Source: Bacteroidota bacterium | GTDB lineage: Bacteria; Bacteroidota; Bacteroidia; Cytophagales; Cyclobacteriaceae | Direction of reading: 5' to 3' | DNA: 53,688 bases | NCBI GenBank assembly: GCA_024280115.1 | Contig: JAJRQT010000066.1 | Span: forward strand, 1 to 53,688 | Shown here: in pieces, positions 10,143 through 20,518 of the stretch | Position numbering within the stretch: position 1 is the first letter of the stretch | How the letters are laid out: the number at the start of each line of letters is the position of its first letter | Made by a program: the position numbers and the translations under genes | Notes under the pieces: model-generated | Database searches by the model: none | Told to the model about the DNA's origin: nothing | Seen by the model: only the letters and a program-made list of their open reading frames with translations

Positions 10143-10469
10143 GCTTCGCTCTTCTAATGTGATGCAATTAAGGTTTTTTTAAAAAAAGGAAGAAATATGG
10201 TTTTAACTTTTTTTGTTGAGAGATTCTGAATAATTCAAGATGACCCTAACTTGAACTAGCCAGAATCAAATAAGATTGATAAGAGATTGATGTAGATTGA
10301 TAATTCAATCCTCTGGCTCTACTGTTATTTTAATGAGATGTTCTTTCCAAAATCCAAATCACAATTGACAAACCTGCCTGTCCGGTAGAAAGGCTTGAAG
10401 GTTTTTAGTACAATAATAAAGGTTAAATTCAAGTTGGAAAAGTAGAATTATCCAGGATATAAAAAATTC
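10143..10469. other. Intergenic region without a recognisable gene
   Basis: The 327 bases between meaB and the NUMOD4/HNH gene carry many stop codons in all frames. A degenerate GC-richer patch (about 10374-10410, CCTGCCTGTCCGG...AAGGCTTGAAGG) looks like a decayed hairpin repeat. Nothing else was recognised. Confidence 0.5.
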
Positions 10470-11009
10470 TCAGGCCTTTACGTGGCCCCAGTTTTCTCCT
10501 GACCTTATCCGGTTGAGTTGCGTATGGGTGATTCCGAATCTTTTAGCGATCATGGAGAGCCTTGTTTTATGAGAATTCAGCAATCTTTTTATTACCCTGA
10601 CATCAGCCTCGGTCAGCTTATATCCGGTTGTCCTTCTTCTCACTACTTCAGGATTTTTATTGTTATGAGCCACAAGTGCCTGTTCGGAAGCCCATTTTAA
10701 ATTATATATGGAATTATTTTGTTTATCGAAATCCAGGTGAATAACAAAATGTTGATCTTTATTATCTTTTTGTATAAAGGTCTCTGCAACCAGGCGGTGT
10801 ACGTAATATTGTCTTGTTATATTTTCACCAAACTTTACGGTGATACAACGATATCCATTCACATTTCCTCCTCTCAGTACACGACCGTTTTCTTTGTCAA
10901 TTGCATAGCTTTTTATGCGTCCAAGGTGCGAAACTTCATATTTGTCATGTGGAAGATTAGATTCAAAATCAATTTCTTTCCATCTTTCTGTGGTCAAACT
11001 AGATCTCAT
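10470..11009 (-). CDS. NUMOD4/HNH-motif DNA-binding protein with C-terminal helix-turn-helix
   Basis: The 179-residue protein starts with a NUMOD4-type segment (W-KEI-FE, YEVSHLGRIKS; about residues 10-35). An HNH_3-like region follows (VHRLVAETFI at about 70, HLDFDKQNNSIYNLKW at about 90-105), which keeps the His, Asn and NLxW residues typical of these homing-endonuclease-related proteins. The C-terminal 50 residues (LTEADVRVIKRLL ... SMIAKRFGITHTQLNRI) form a helix-turn-helix like those that follow such nuclease domains. Free-standing proteins of this kind occur in Bacteroidota and phages. There is no intron or phage context here, so it could act as a nuclease or only as a DNA-binding protein. 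Confidence 0.85.
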   Translation of the reverse strand: MRSSLTTERWKEIDFESNLPHDKYEVSHLGRIKSYAIDKENGRVLRGGNVNGYRCITVKFGENITRQYYVHRLVAETFIQKDNKDQHFVIHLDFDKQNNSIYNLKWASEQALVAHNNKNPEVVRRRTTGYKLTEADVRVIKRLLNSHKTRLSMIAKRFGITHTQLNRIRSGENWGHVKA

Positions 11010-11293
11010 ATCAGATTTATTTAAAAAAATAAGATGTTAAAATTTGAGTAAAAAATGATTCCTTTTTTGGAACCTACTATTAAAAGGTAAAACGGGTCAA
11101 AATAATTCCATAAACTGCGAATAATTTAGAAAATATGTAATGTTTTATGAAATCATATTTAACTCAGAATTTTAAGAATAATCTTGTCTTATCCAATCTA
11201 TTAAATATTGATTAAAACGTGCGGGATAAAAGATAAGGTAAAACATTTTCATTCAATATCGGTTTACTATGGTTAGAATTTAAGAAATATACA

Positions 11294-11818
11294 ATGATAA
11301 CAATTGTAGTAGGAACAAACAGAAAAGATTCGGTTTCTCAGTTGGTTGCCACGCAATATGCAGAGATTTTGAAAAAATATGGAGTTGTGTCTTCAATATT
11401 GAATTTAACCGATTTGCCTCACGACTATATTATTTCTTGCCTTTACGAGAATGTTGGTATGAATGATGAATTCAACAAAATAAGAACATTGATGAATGAT
11501 TCAGAAAAGTTTGTGTATGTGATTCCTGAATATAATGGCTCATTTCCCGGTGTCTTAAAAGCTTTTTTAGATGGTCTTGATAGAGCTAAAGCCCTGGCAG
11601 GGAAAAAATGTGCCTTAGTTGGAATATCAGCTGGTGACCAGGGCGCCGGACTCGCCCTTAGTCATTTTACTGATATATTAAATTATTGCGGAACCAATGT
11701 GCTTGCTTACAGGTTAAGAATTCCTAAGATTTCGGATCTTATGACTGATACTAAGATCACTGAGGAGGATTATGTAGCAAAAATCCATAAGCAGTCAAAA
11801 CAATTGATTAAGTTTTAA
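11294..11818 (+). CDS. NADPH-dependent FMN reductase-like flavoprotein
   Basis: This is a flavodoxin-fold NAD(P)H:FMN or quinone reductase of the FMN_red family, acting in the cytoplasm. Visible features are the phosphate-binding loop GTNRKDSVS at residues 7-15, the flavin-binding PEYNGSFPG at residues 78-86, and the later LVGISAGDQGAG segment. The 174-residue length is typical. The stop codon overlaps that of ftsZ, which is encoded convergently (shared bases 11815-11818), so there is no room for separate terminators between the two. Substrate specificity cannot be read from the sequence. Confidence 0.9.
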   Translation: MITIVVGTNRKDSVSQLVATQYAEILKKYGVVSSILNLTDLPHDYIISCLYENVGMNDEFNKIRTLMNDSEKFVYVIPEYNGSFPGVLKAFLDGLDRAKALAGKKCALVGISAGDQGAGLALSHFTDILNYCGTNVLAYRLRIPKISDLMTDTKITEEDYVAKIHKQSKQLIKF

Positions 11819-13356
11819 TCTGGCTTGTCATGTAAAAACTTATTGTTTCCAAGTATTTGATTTTCATCGTTTAAGCTGTACCTGGACACGTTATTTTCTG
11901 ACGAATGGGGTACATTTTGCAAATTGATATTTCTACGAATATAGGCAGGAGTGTCCCATTTTTCCCGGTAATCACCCTCGCGTTCATAATTATTATTATT
12001 ATTCCTCAACCCTTTCAGTTTTTCTACACGGTCTCTCGCTTGTTGCTGCAGTGAATTCTTTTTAGAATCCAGGCTCGCATTAACTGTTTTTTGAGTTGCA
12101 GTCTCTTTTTCTTGAGTTTCACCAATTTTTTCAAAGAGATGTTCGTTCTCATCCAATCCTACTGAATGCTCGCTAAAGTCAGCTTCTTTTTCAGGTGATT
12201 TAGTGGGGTTTTCAAAAGTATATGTCCTTGTATTATCAAAAAGCTCTGGCTGATTGGCTACTGGTTCTTGTGTTTCCATTGGCTGAGGATCAAACAAATC
12301 TGTTTGAGGATCAGCATCTTTAACTTCCGCTCCGGTTTCCAGGTGGATAACTGTGGGTTTTTTAAAGCGTATTGATTCTGATTGGTGATCAAACCCGGTA
12401 GCAATCACAGTTACCCGGATGCTCTCTCCCAGTTCCTGATCTATACCATGGCCAAATATAACTTCTGCTTCGTCTCCGGCCATTTCAGAAATATAATCTG
12501 TGATTTCAGAAAGTTCGTCCATCTGAAGTTCTGCTTCTTCACCGGAAATGATGGATAATAGTACCTTTTGTGCACCAAGAATATCTTTTTCATTAAGTAG
12601 AGGAGAGGCGAGCGCTTCTTCTGCAGCTCTTGTTGCCCTGTTTTCTCCTTCAGTTGTAGAAGATCCCATCACTGCTGATCCTGAACAGCTCATTACCGTT
12701 TTCACATCTTCAAAATCTACATTAACATAACCGGGAACAGTAATGATTTCTGCGATTCCTTTTGATGCAGTTGTCAGAATATTATCGGCTTGGGCAAATG
12801 CGTTTCTAATTGGCAAATTTCCATAGATCTCTCTCAGCTTATCGTTGAGTATTACCAATACTGTATCGCAATTTGCTTTGAGCTCTTTGATTCCATTCTC
12901 GGCCTGTTTCATTTTCTTTTTTCCTTCAAAACCGAATGGAGCTGTAACGATTCCTACAGTCAATATGCCAAGTTCTTTAGCCACCTTTGCAATTACCGGG
13001 GCGGCACCTGTACCGGTCCCACCACCCATACCTGCGGTAATAAATACCATTTTGGTGTCATCGCTCAGTAGGTTGCGAATATCTTCCTTACTTTCCAGGG
13101 CGGCATTCATGCCTTTCTCCGGATTTGCACCGGCTCCCAATCCTTCTGTAAGATTGATGCCAAGTTGCAATTTGTTTGGTATCTGGCTGGCCATAAGCGC
13201 CTGTGAATCTGTATTGCAAATCACAAATTCTACATCTTTGATACCCTGTGAATACATGTGGTTGACGGCATTGCTACCTCCACCACCTACCCCAATTACT
13301 TTTATTATCGACTTATGATGCTTGGGGATGTCGAATGAATACGTGTTCTCGTTCAT
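11815..13356 (-). CDS. ftsZ: Cell division protein FtsZ
   Basis: FtsZ is the tubulin-like GTPase that forms the division ring at midcell. The N-terminal GTPase core carries GVGGGGSNAV (about residues 22-31) and the tubulin signature GGGTGTGAAP at residues 111-120. The core is followed from about residue 330 by an extended, charged linker of some 180 residues, giving a protein of 513 residues. This long variable C-terminal region is usual for Bacteroidota. FtsZ is the last gene of the dcw cluster, 33 bases after ftsA. Its stop codon overlaps that of the convergent flavin reductase gene. Confidence 0.99.
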   Translation of the reverse strand: MNENTYSFDIPKHHKSIIKVIGVGGGGSNAVNHMYSQGIKDVEFVICNTDSQALMASQIPNKLQLGINLTEGLGAGANPEKGMNAALESKEDIRNLLSDDTKMVFITAGMGGGTGTGAAPVIAKVAKELGILTVGIVTAPFGFEGKKKMKQAENGIKELKANCDTVLVILNDKLREIYGNLPIRNAFAQADNILTTASKGIAEIITVPGYVNVDFEDVKTVMSCSGSAVMGSSTTEGENRATRAAEEALASPLLNEKDILGAQKVLLSIISGEEAELQMDELSEITDYISEMAGDEAEVIFGHGIDQELGESIRVTVIATGFDHQSESIRFKKPTVIHLETGAEVKDADPQTDLFDPQPMETQEPVANQPELFDNTRTYTFENPTKSPEKEADFSEHSVGLDENEHLFEKIGETQEKETATQKTVNASLDSKKNSLQQQARDRVEKLKGLRNNNNNYEREGDYREKWDTPAYIRRNINLQNVPHSSENNVSRYSLNDENQILGNNKFLHDKPD

Positions 13357-13389
13357 GACTAATATATTTAAATCCGGTATTTCAGTTTA

Positions 13390-14691
13390 TTAGTAATCTT
13401 CTCTATTATCAATATCATCAATCAGCAAACCTTTGGTCTTATCAATGATTTTTCTGAATATATCGCTGCCTCGATCCCTTTTTTCTTTCCTATTGTTAAA
13501 GATTTCAGATTTTTCCATATACCTGTTTTCCCGGTCGTCAAGGGCTCTGAAACCTGAAAGCACCAAACCAACTGCGGTGGCATACATTGGGGTTTTTACA
13601 GCTTCTATTTTGCTTCTTCCAAGATGCTCGTTCGGATAACCGATCCGGGCATCCATTCCTGTCATATATTCGAATAATTGCTTCAATCCCTGCAATTGTG
13701 AGCCACCACCGGTAATTACAATACCACCTGCAAGTTTATTTTGAAATCCTGATGTAATGATCTCCGAATGTACCAGTTCAATAATTTCCTCCATTCTCGC
13801 TTCTATAATGTGCGATAGATTTTTTATAGAAATCTCTTTAGGAGCCCTGTTCCGCAATCCTGGAATGGAGACTATTTCATTGGGGCTGGCTTCCTCGGCG
13901 ATTGCCCTGCCGAATCTGGTTTTCAAAAGTTCAGCCTGGTGCTGCATCACCATACACCCCTGCTTGATATCCTGGGTAATGATGTTTCCACCCAAAGGAA
14001 TTACAGCAGTATGCCTAATGATGTTTTCATGAAAAATGGCAATATCTGTCGTACCGCCACCTATATCAACCAGGCAAACGCCAGCCTCTTTTTCTTCATC
14101 ACTCAATACCGAAAGGCTAGAGGCCAATGGTTCCAGTATGAGATTCTCAATCTCAAGATCGGCTCTTTTGACACACTTATTAATATTGTTGATTGCGTTG
14201 GTTTGTGCGGTAATTACATGAAAATCGGCCTCTAATCTCACGCCAGACATCCCTACTGGGTCTTTGATGCCTTCCTCATAATCCACATAATAGTCCTGTG
14301 GCATCACGTGAATAATCTCACTTCCGGGAGGGATGACAATCCTATACATATCGTTTGTGATCCGGTTGATGTCTTCAATTGTAATTTCATCCTCCACAGA
14401 ATTCCGGGTAATACTTCCATGCTGAATTGAGCTCCTGATGTGCTGCCCGGCAATACCAACATTGGTAATGCGGATGTCGATGCCCGATTGGGCCTCTGCT
14501 TCTTCTATGGCTTTTTCAATGGCGAAGATGGTCTTGTCAATATTTGACACAATGCCCCTGATTACTCCATCAGACTCAGCAATTCCCATTCCCATCACTT
14601 CAAGTTTGCCAAACTCATTTTTGCGTCCTACTATTGCGCAAATTTTAGTGGTTCCTATGTCTAGGCCGACAACGATTTTATCTTTTTCCAT
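13390..14691 (-). CDS. ftsA: Cell division protein FtsA
   Basis: FtsA is the actin-like ATPase that tethers FtsZ filaments to the membrane. The N-terminus has the phosphate-1 motif VVGLDIGTTKICAIVG, followed by the SHS2 (1C) domain region; phosphate-2 (CLVDIGGGTTDIAIF) and the adenosine motif IVITGGGSQLQG are present. The C-terminal end (about residues 405-425, SDIFRKIIDKTKGLL) has the pattern of an amphipathic membrane-targeting helix. At 433 residues its length is normal. It lies between ftsQ (10-base gap) and ftsZ (33-base gap). Confidence 0.98.
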   Translation of the reverse strand: MEKDKIVVGLDIGTTKICAIVGRKNEFGKLEVMGMGIAESDGVIRGIVSNIDKTIFAIEKAIEEAEAQSGIDIRITNVGIAGQHIRSSIQHGSITRNSVEDEITIEDINRITNDMYRIVIPPGSEIIHVMPQDYYVDYEEGIKDPVGMSGVRLEADFHVITAQTNAINNINKCVKRADLEIENLILEPLASSLSVLSDEEKEAGVCLVDIGGGTTDIAIFHENIIRHTAVIPLGGNIITQDIKQGCMVMQHQAELLKTRFGRAIAEEASPNEIVSIPGLRNRAPKEISIKNLSHIIEARMEEIIELVHSEIITSGFQNKLAGGIVITGGGSQLQGLKQLFEYMTGMDARIGYPNEHLGRSKIEAVKTPMYATAVGLVLSGFRALDDRENRYMEKSEIFNNRKEKRDRGSDIFRKIIDKTKGLLIDDIDNREDY

Positions 14692-14701
14692 AATTAAAAA
14701 A

Positions 14702-15469
14702 TTATTCGCAAACTATTTGATTTTTAAATTTTAAACTCACTCGGTTATAGCTGTTCCAACCTTTGGTTGGCAGTATGTCTTTGTAGAAAATTTTCAGTTT
14801 CCTGAATTTCTCTTCTATGTCAATAGGTTTTCCAAACTCCACGATTTGCTTACTTACCTGTGTTGACATATTTATATTTCCTTTTTTATCGATATGCATC
14901 TGTGAGATTTGAGCTTTCCAAAACTTATCCTGCTCCAGGAAATTCAGCAGTTCCATTATTTGCTGGCCCATCTCTGTTTCATTCAGGTTATAAAGCGTAG
15001 GATTGTCTGCATAAGCGCCATCGATCAAGGTTACTCTCGCAGTATATCTTTTTGACATGGGCAACACCTCGCCTATGTTACTGATGTATCTGTCTGACAT
15101 TTTATGGCTCATCAAGCGGGCTATTGGTCTGCTCTGATTGATGCTGATATTGAGGTTGCCCTGGACGTCTTTAAATACTTCTGCGTTTTGAATGAATTTT
15201 GTGGAGTTGAGACCGTTTTCTATTTCTTTGAGATTTAGGTCGTTAAATAATTCACCCACAATTCTCTTTTCTCCACTTTCGGTGATCAGATCAATTATGT
15301 CACTTTCATTGATGAAGTAGTTTTCAAACTGATTGTCAATGTTTACATTTATGGCGATGCAAATTCTCTTGCCATATTGCTTCTCAACAAATCCGATAGA
15401 ACCGAAAATAATGATCACCAACAAGGCGATTTTACTAATATCCCATATTTTTTTCAGATTCAATATCAT
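14702..15469 (-). CDS. ftsQ: Cell division protein FtsQ/DivIB-like
   Basis: The protein is a single-pass membrane protein with a short cytoplasmic N-terminus, a transmembrane segment at about residues 12-28 (ISKIALLVIIIFGSIGFV) and a periplasmic region of about 225 residues. This matches FtsQ, which recruits and controls the FtsW-FtsI septal synthase. Sequence conservation of FtsQ is low; the assignment rests on topology, size and the position between murC (4-base overlap) and ftsA, which is the canonical dcw order. The POTRA-like part would be residues about 35-105. Confidence 0.9.
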   Translation of the reverse strand: MILNLKKIWDISKIALLVIIIFGSIGFVEKQYGKRICIAINVNIDNQFENYFINESDIIDLITESGEKRIVGELFNDLNLKEIENGLNSTKFIQNAEVFKDVQGNLNISINQSRPIARLMSHKMSDRYISNIGEVLPMSKRYTARVTLIDGAYADNPTLYNLNETEMGQQIMELLNFLEQDKFWKAQISQMHIDKKGNINMSTQVSKQIVEFGKPIDIEEKFRKLKIFYKDILPTKGWNSYNRVSLKFKNQIVCE

Positions 15470-16857
15470 TGTTTTCTTTCTAATAATTCTTTAATTGGTT
15501 GTACAAACCGATCGATATCACCGGCGCCAATGGTCAATATGACGTCTGAGTCAATTCCGGAAACTATGGATAGTAATTCGTTATCCTTCGCGATGAGTTT
15601 ATTAGGATTTTTCATCCTTTCATAAATAGATTTTGAAGTCACACCTTCTATGGGTAATTCCCTTGCCGGATAAATATTCATGAGGACGACCTCATCAGCC
15701 ATATCGAGACTCTCGGCAAAACCATCCGCAAAATCCCTTGTTCTGGTAAAAAGATGAGGTTGAAAAATTGCCGTAATCTTTTTATTAGGATAGATGCTTT
15801 TTACGGAGCTTAAAAATGCTTTTATCTCCGTAGGATGATGAGCGTAATCATCGATATATACTAAATCGTCTCGTTTGATTTGGTATTCAAATCGTCTTTT
15901 CACCCCGCCAAAAGATGAAAGTGCAGATTTAATTGATTCACCATCAATTCCTAACTGCAATGACACCGCTATGGCCGCGACTGCATTTTCGACATTGTGA
16001 TTTCCTGGGACAGGCATTCTGATTCCCTTAATTTTTTCCTTTTCACCATGAAAATCGAAAACAAAATCAGTCCCTGAAATATGGAGGTTAGCTGCCTTAT
16101 TTTCACCTTTATCAAGTGAATAGGAGTGATTAGTAATTTCAGGCTTTTCATTTATTAGCCAGGAAGTAAGTGATTCGTTTACGAAAACATGACCGTTTGG
16201 CTTTACCTTTTCAATAAATTGCTTGAATGATGATTTCATCTCATCATGTTGCAAATAGATATCAAGGTGATCTGCATCGGCAGAGGTAACAACAGCAATG
16301 TCCGGGGATAATTTTAAAAACGATCTGTCATATTCATCCGCTTCTAAAACCGCAATGGTTTTTGGTGTATGGTCACCTTCGATGAGGAGGTTAGATTCAT
16401 AGCCCTGAAGAATTCCTCCGATGAGGGAAACACTAGATTTGCCGGCAACCTTAAGAATGTGAGCGATCATGGAAGATGTAGTCGTTTTTCCATGGGTTCC
16501 GGCAACAGCCACTGAATAAAGGTCATTGGTGATAAGGCCCAGAATTTCTGATCGTTTGTAAATAGGATAGTTCTTATTCTGGAGATAGTTAAGCTCCTGA
16601 TGGTCTTTGGGAATGGCAGGAGTCAGCACAACCAGAACATCTTCTTTATTGAATTTAATGACTTCAGGTATCGAATTGGCAGCGTCATCATAGTGAATTT
16701 CTGCGCCTTCGAGAGAAAGTTTTCTTGTCAATGGAGTTTCGGTTTTATCATATCCATAGACCTCTTTGCCAAGGTGAATAAACCACCTCGCAAGAGCGCT
16801 CATGCCGATTCCCCCGATTCCAAGGAAGTAAACGATATGTTTATCTTCTATTTTCAA
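15466..16857 (-). CDS. murC: UDP-N-acetylmuramate--L-alanine ligase MurC
   Basis: MurC adds the first residue, L-alanine, to UDP-MurNAc in the cytoplasm. The N-terminal Rossmann domain has [16 protein letters not shown], the central ATP-binding domain has [12 protein letters not shown], and the region [12 protein letters not shown] is the conserved Mur-ligase motif found in MurC. The 463-residue length is standard. It overlaps murG and ftsQ by 4 bases on each side, so translation is probably coupled. Confidence 0.99.
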   Translation of the reverse strand: MKIEDKHIVYFLGIGGIGMSALARWFIHLGKEVYGYDKTETPLTRKLSLEGAEIHYDDAANSIPEVIKFNKEDVLVVLTPAIPKDHQELNYLQNKNYPIYKRSEILGLITNDLYSVAVAGTHGKTTTSSMIAHILKVAGKSSVSLIGGILQGYESNLLIEGDHTPKTIAVLEADEYDRSFLKLSPDIAVVTSADADHLDIYLQHDEMKSSFKQFIEKVKPNGHVFVNESLTSWLINEKPEITNHSYSLDKGENKAANLHISGTDFVFDFHGEKEKIKGIRMPVPGNHNVENAVAAIAVSLQLGIDGESIKSALSSFGGVKRRFEYQIKRDDLVYIDDYAHHPTEIKAFLSSVKSIYPNKKITAIFQPHLFTRTRDFADGFAESLDMADEVVLMNIYPARELPIEGVTSKSIYERMKNPNKLIAKDNELLSIVSGIDSDVILTIGAGDIDRFVQPIKELLERKQ

Positions 16858-17978
16858 CTCACTATTTTTATTATTTCTCTCACAATATTTTCAGCCGCGT
16901 TTGGCTTCCCGAGTCTTTTAATATTACCAGACAATACTTTTTGCCGGTCGTCATTGTATAGTAATTTTAAGGCTTCGGGGACAAGGTTCGTTTCTGCGTC
17001 TATGTCTTTGACAATCAGCGCAGCTTTTTCACTTACAAGCGCTTTGGCATTTTTAGTCTGATGGTCTTCTGCAACATTTGGCGATGGAACGAAAATGGCA
17101 GGCTTACCCGTGATGCAGATCTCAGAAATGGATAGTGCGCCAGCCCTCGATATCACCACATCTGCAGCGGCATAGGCTAGATCCATCTCTTTTATAAATT
17201 CATAATACTTAATGTTTTTCAGATCAAATTTTTCTAACCTAAGCTTAAATTCTTCATAGTAAAATGAACCTATTTGCCAGATCAACTGCACATCTGCATC
17301 AATGAGGTCTTGCAGGTGTTTGATCAGGCTTTCATTGAGTGTCCTTGCGCCCAGACTTCCCCCAAAAGAAAATAACGTCCTTTTCTCAGGATCCAGCCCG
17401 AAGAATTTTATGGCTTGATCTCTTTTTTTATCAACATCGATGATATCATCCCTAACAGGATTGCCGGTGAGTACTATTTTTTCCTTTGGGAAGTAATTGC
17501 CCATATTTTCATAAGCCACACAAATTTTTGTCGCTTTTTTAGCAAGCAGTTTATTTGTAAGGCCCGCGTAGGAGTTTTGTTCCTGAAGAATGGTAGGGAT
17601 GCCTTTATTTGCAGCGGTTCGCAAGGTGGGGCCGCTTGCAAAACCTCCTACTCCAATCACAACATCCGGCTTAAATTCATTGATGATTTTCCCTGTCTTT
17701 ATAATACTGCTCAGAAGTTTGAAAGGGAACATGAGGTTTTTCAGCGTTAGTTTTCTTTGAAGTCCGCTGATCCAAAGCCCTATTATTTTATAACCGGCCT
17801 CGGGTACTTTATTCATTTCTATTTTCCCTTTTGCTCCGACAAAAAGAAATTCTGTTTCGGGTAAGAGCTCCCTCATTTTATTTGCTATAGCAATGGCCGG
17901 ATATACGTGTCCTCCGGTGCCTCCCCCGCTTATGATTACCCGATATGGTCTGTTCTTTTCGATATTTTTATTTTTTAT
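16854..17978 (-). CDS. murG: UDP-GlcNAc transferase MurG, apparently initiated at AUA
   Basis: MurG transfers GlcNAc to lipid I to make lipid II at the inner face of the cytoplasmic membrane. The first usual start codon in frame is the ATG at 17876, but a protein from there would lack the essential donor-loop motif GGGTGGH. That motif is encoded in frame just upstream: the stretch before 17876 reads ...[20 protein letters not shown]. No ATG, GTG or TTG exists between the upstream TAG and this motif. The best candidate start is the ATA at 17978-17976, which would give [14 protein letters not shown] and overlaps the ftsW TAA as ATAA, exactly where other junctions of this cluster have ATGA. The remainder ([13 protein letters not shown] region, two GT-B domains) is normal. 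Length from ATA is 374 residues. Confidence 0.93.
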   Translation of the reverse strand: MKNKNIEKNRPYRVIISGGGTGGHVYPAIAIANKMRELLPETEFLFVGAKGKIEMNKVPEAGYKIIGLWISGLQRKLTLKNLMFPFKLLSSIIKTGKIINEFKPDVVIGVGGFASGPTLRTAANKGIPTILQEQNSYAGLTNKLLAKKATKICVAYENMGNYFPKEKIVLTGNPVRDDIIDVDKKRDQAIKFFGLDPEKRTLFSFGGSLGARTLNESLIKHLQDLIDADVQLIWQIGSFYYEEFKLRLEKFDLKNIKYYEFIKEMDLAYAAADVVISRAGALSISEICITGKPAIFVPSPNVAEDHQTKNAKALVSEKAALIVKDIDAETNLVPEALKLLYNDDRQKVLSGNIKRLGKPNAAENIVREIIKIVS

Positions 17979-19132
17979 GCTGCAGTAGCTACTTTTCTAA
18001 AATCATTTGACTTTTTAGTACCAAATTCATCCGATTCTCCACGGCTTACACTGAGTATAATTCCCAATGACAATCCTGTGAATAGCAATGATGTGCCCCC
18101 CATACTTACCAGGGGCATTGGCAATCCGGTAATTGGCAATAGGCCAACAGCCACGCCAATATTGACCATGGCCTGCATTACCAGCGCCAGGCTCAGCCCG
18201 GCGGATAGCAATCCTCCGAAGGCCCGTTCACTTTTAGTGGCTGTCAGCAATCCACGATATAGTAAACCCAGGTACAGTAATATCACGACTATCGCCCCGA
18301 TGATTCCATACTCTTCAACTATGATGGCGAAAATGAAATCTGAATAGGAGTGGGGCAGAAAATTTCTTCTTACACTGTTGCCAGGACCTTTGCCGGATAT
18401 ACCACCTGATGCAATGGCGATATATGATTGTCTTGCCTGAAAAGGTATTTCATCGGGATCAAAGAAATCCGTGATTCTGGTGATGGCAGTTTCTCGTCTT
18501 TGGCCAATAGAAAATGCTATCGAACCGGCTATAAGTCCTACAAATGATAGCATGATTAAATATTTCATGGGTACACGACCTATAAATAACAGTATCATGC
18601 AGGTAATCAATAATAATCCGGCAGTTGACAAATCGGTCATTGCGATTAACCCGCAGACCAGGCCAGTCCATATTAAAATGGGAACCAGTGATTCTTTAAA
18701 GTCTTTAATATTTTGTTGCCTTCTAGCCAGCATACTTGCCAGTTGGGTGATGAGGGCAAGTTTTGCAAGGTCAGAAGGTTGGAAGGTTTTATCAATTACC
18801 GGTATCGTAATCCACCTCGATGCTTCGTTGAGACTTGTCCCGAACAACCAGGAGAATAAAAGCAGTGGTACGGAGATTAATAATGCAAATCTTGAAATTT
18901 TTGCATAATATCTATAATCTATCCGGTGCGCTATCCACATAGCAACGAGGCTTAATATTACAAGGAAACCGTGTCTTATTAAATAATGCTCGGTGTTGCC
19001 TTCCATGTTTTTATAAGCCAGGGTCCCTGTAGCGCTGTAAACAACCAGGATGCTCAAAATGGACAAAGCAATAACAATGGCCCAGATTACAGGATCTCCT
19101 TTCAGATTTTTATCTATCCAATCCTTTATCAT
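17975..19132 (-). CDS. ftsW: Septal peptidoglycan polymerase FtsW (SEDS family)
   Basis: FtsW is the SEDS-family glycosyltransferase that polymerises lipid II at the septum with FtsI. The 385-residue protein has about ten hydrophobic membrane segments. Conserved SEDS elements are the extracellular loop region with [19 protein letters not shown], the [16 protein letters not shown] segment with the catalytic-region Asp, and the C-terminal [15 protein letters not shown]. It overlaps murD by 4 bases upstream and the proposed AUA start of murG by 4 bases downstream. Confidence 0.98.
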   Translation of the reverse strand: MIKDWIDKNLKGDPVIWAIVIALSILSILVVYSATGTLAYKNMEGNTEHYLIRHGFLVILSLVAMWIAHRIDYRYYAKISRFALLISVPLLLFSWLFGTSLNEASRWITIPVIDKTFQPSDLAKLALITQLASMLARRQQNIKDFKESLVPILIWTGLVCGLIAMTDLSTAGLLLITCMILLFIGRVPMKYLIMLSFVGLIAGSIAFSIGQRRETAITRITDFFDPDEIPFQARQSYIAIASGGISGKGPGNSVRRNFLPHSYSDFIFAIIVEEYGIIGAIVVILLYLGLLYRGLLTATKSERAFGGLLSAGLSLALVMQAMVNIGVAVGLLPITGLPMPLVSMGGTSLLFTGLSLGIILSVSRGESDEFGTKKSNDFRKVATAA

Positions 19133-20502
19133 GTCATCATCCTTAAATTGTTCTCAAACTTTTCTTTTAAAGCATAAACTGCTTCTTTGAATCGATCTCC
19201 TCGTTCTTCGTAATTTTTAAATAAATCAAAACTTGCGCATGCCGGGGAGAGTAATACGACATCATTATCCGCGGCTTTTGAAAATGCTATTTCTACCGCA
19301 TTGAACACGCTGTCAGTCGTTGTGATATCTGTTATATATGTTTTAAAATGCCTTTCAATCTTTGAGTTGTCAATTCCAAGGGCGACTATGGCTTTCACCT
19401 TATTGGCCACCATTTCATCGATCTGGGTATAATCATTTCCTTTGTCAATGCCCCCAATGATGAGTACTATAGGATTTTCAAAGCTCTCCAGGGCATACCA
19501 AACTGCGTCCACATTTGTGGCTTTTGAGTCATTATAGAAATCAACTTCTTTGATTCTTCCAACATACTCAAGTCGGTGCGGAGCGTTTTCAAAAGTTTTT
19601 AAAGCGGATAAGATGCCATCCCAATCAATACCAATATTTATTGCAACCTGAACCGCTGCCATAGTATTGATCATATTATGTTTGCCGGGCAATGGAAGAT
19701 ACTTATTTGGAATACGTTTAAGATTTTCTCCATCTTTAAACATCAAATTTTTCTCCGCTTTATAGGCAATGGATTTTTCTGATTTTTTTAGTGATATTGG
19801 CTGCTTTCCAACATTGGAATTCAAATGATCCAAATATCCGACAATAGTCTCATCGAGCTCATTGTAGATGAAATGATCTTCTCTTCTCATATTCCTGATG
19901 ATCCGGAATTTTGAATTCACATATTTTTGAAAATCATTTTCGTACCTGTTCAGGTGATCCGGGGTGATATTCAATAATATGGCTGTATGCAACCTGGATT
20001 TGTGCATGCCATCGAGTTGGAAGCTGCTCAACTCCACAACAAAATAGTTTTTGTCATCTTCGGCAACTTGTCTTGCAAGGCTGAATCCAATATTTCCCGC
20101 TAAACCAACCTTCAATCCATTTTCTTGCAGTATGTGATATGTAAGAAGCGTAGTTGTTGTTTTTCCATTTGTCCCTGTAATTCCGATGATTTTCGCTTTT
20201 GAGTGACGAATCGCAAATTCTATCTCAGATATCACCGGAATTTTTTTCTCTTTGGCATTGAGAATCAATGGAATATCATCTGGAATGCCAGGGCTTTTAA
20301 CGATTTCACTGGCTGATAAAATTAATTCGGTATTGTGCTGGCCCTCTTCAAATTCAATTGTCCTTGCTCTTAAGATTTGTTTATGATTAGAAGAAATAAT
20401 TCCATTATCCGAAAGAAAGACATTATAGCCTTTGATCTTTGCCAAAATAGCAGCGCCGATCCCACTTTCTCCTCCGCCTAATATGACTATTCTTTCTTTC
20501 AT
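19129..20502 (-). CDS. murD: UDP-MurNAc-L-alanine--D-glutamate ligase MurD
   Basis: MurD adds D-glutamate to UDP-MurNAc-L-Ala. The protein has an N-terminal VILGGGESGIGAA nucleotide-like fold, the ATP-binding GITGTNGKTTTTLL (about residue 110), the central LNITPDHLNRY motif and the C-terminal FYNDSKATNVDA motif with the conserved Asp-Ser-Lys. The segment LLSPACASFDLFKNYEERG near the end is the MurD signature. At 457 residues it is of usual length. A 16-base gap separates it from mraY. Confidence 0.99.
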   Translation of the reverse strand: MKERIVILGGGESGIGAAILAKIKGYNVFLSDNGIISSNHKQILRARTIEFEEGQHNTELILSASEIVKSPGIPDDIPLILNAKEKKIPVISEIEFAIRHSKAKIIGITGTNGKTTTTLLTYHILQENGLKVGLAGNIGFSLARQVAEDDKNYFVVELSSFQLDGMHKSRLHTAILLNITPDHLNRYENDFQKYVNSKFRIIRNMRREDHFIYNELDETIVGYLDHLNSNVGKQPISLKKSEKSIAYKAEKNLMFKDGENLKRIPNKYLPLPGKHNMINTMAAVQVAINIGIDWDGILSALKTFENAPHRLEYVGRIKEVDFYNDSKATNVDAVWYALESFENPIVLIIGGIDKGNDYTQIDEMVANKVKAIVALGIDNSKIERHFKTYITDITTTDSVFNAVEIAFSKAADNDVVLLSPACASFDLFKNYEERGDRFKEAVYALKEKFENNLRMMT

Positions 20503-20518
20503 AAATAATCAGACCTGT

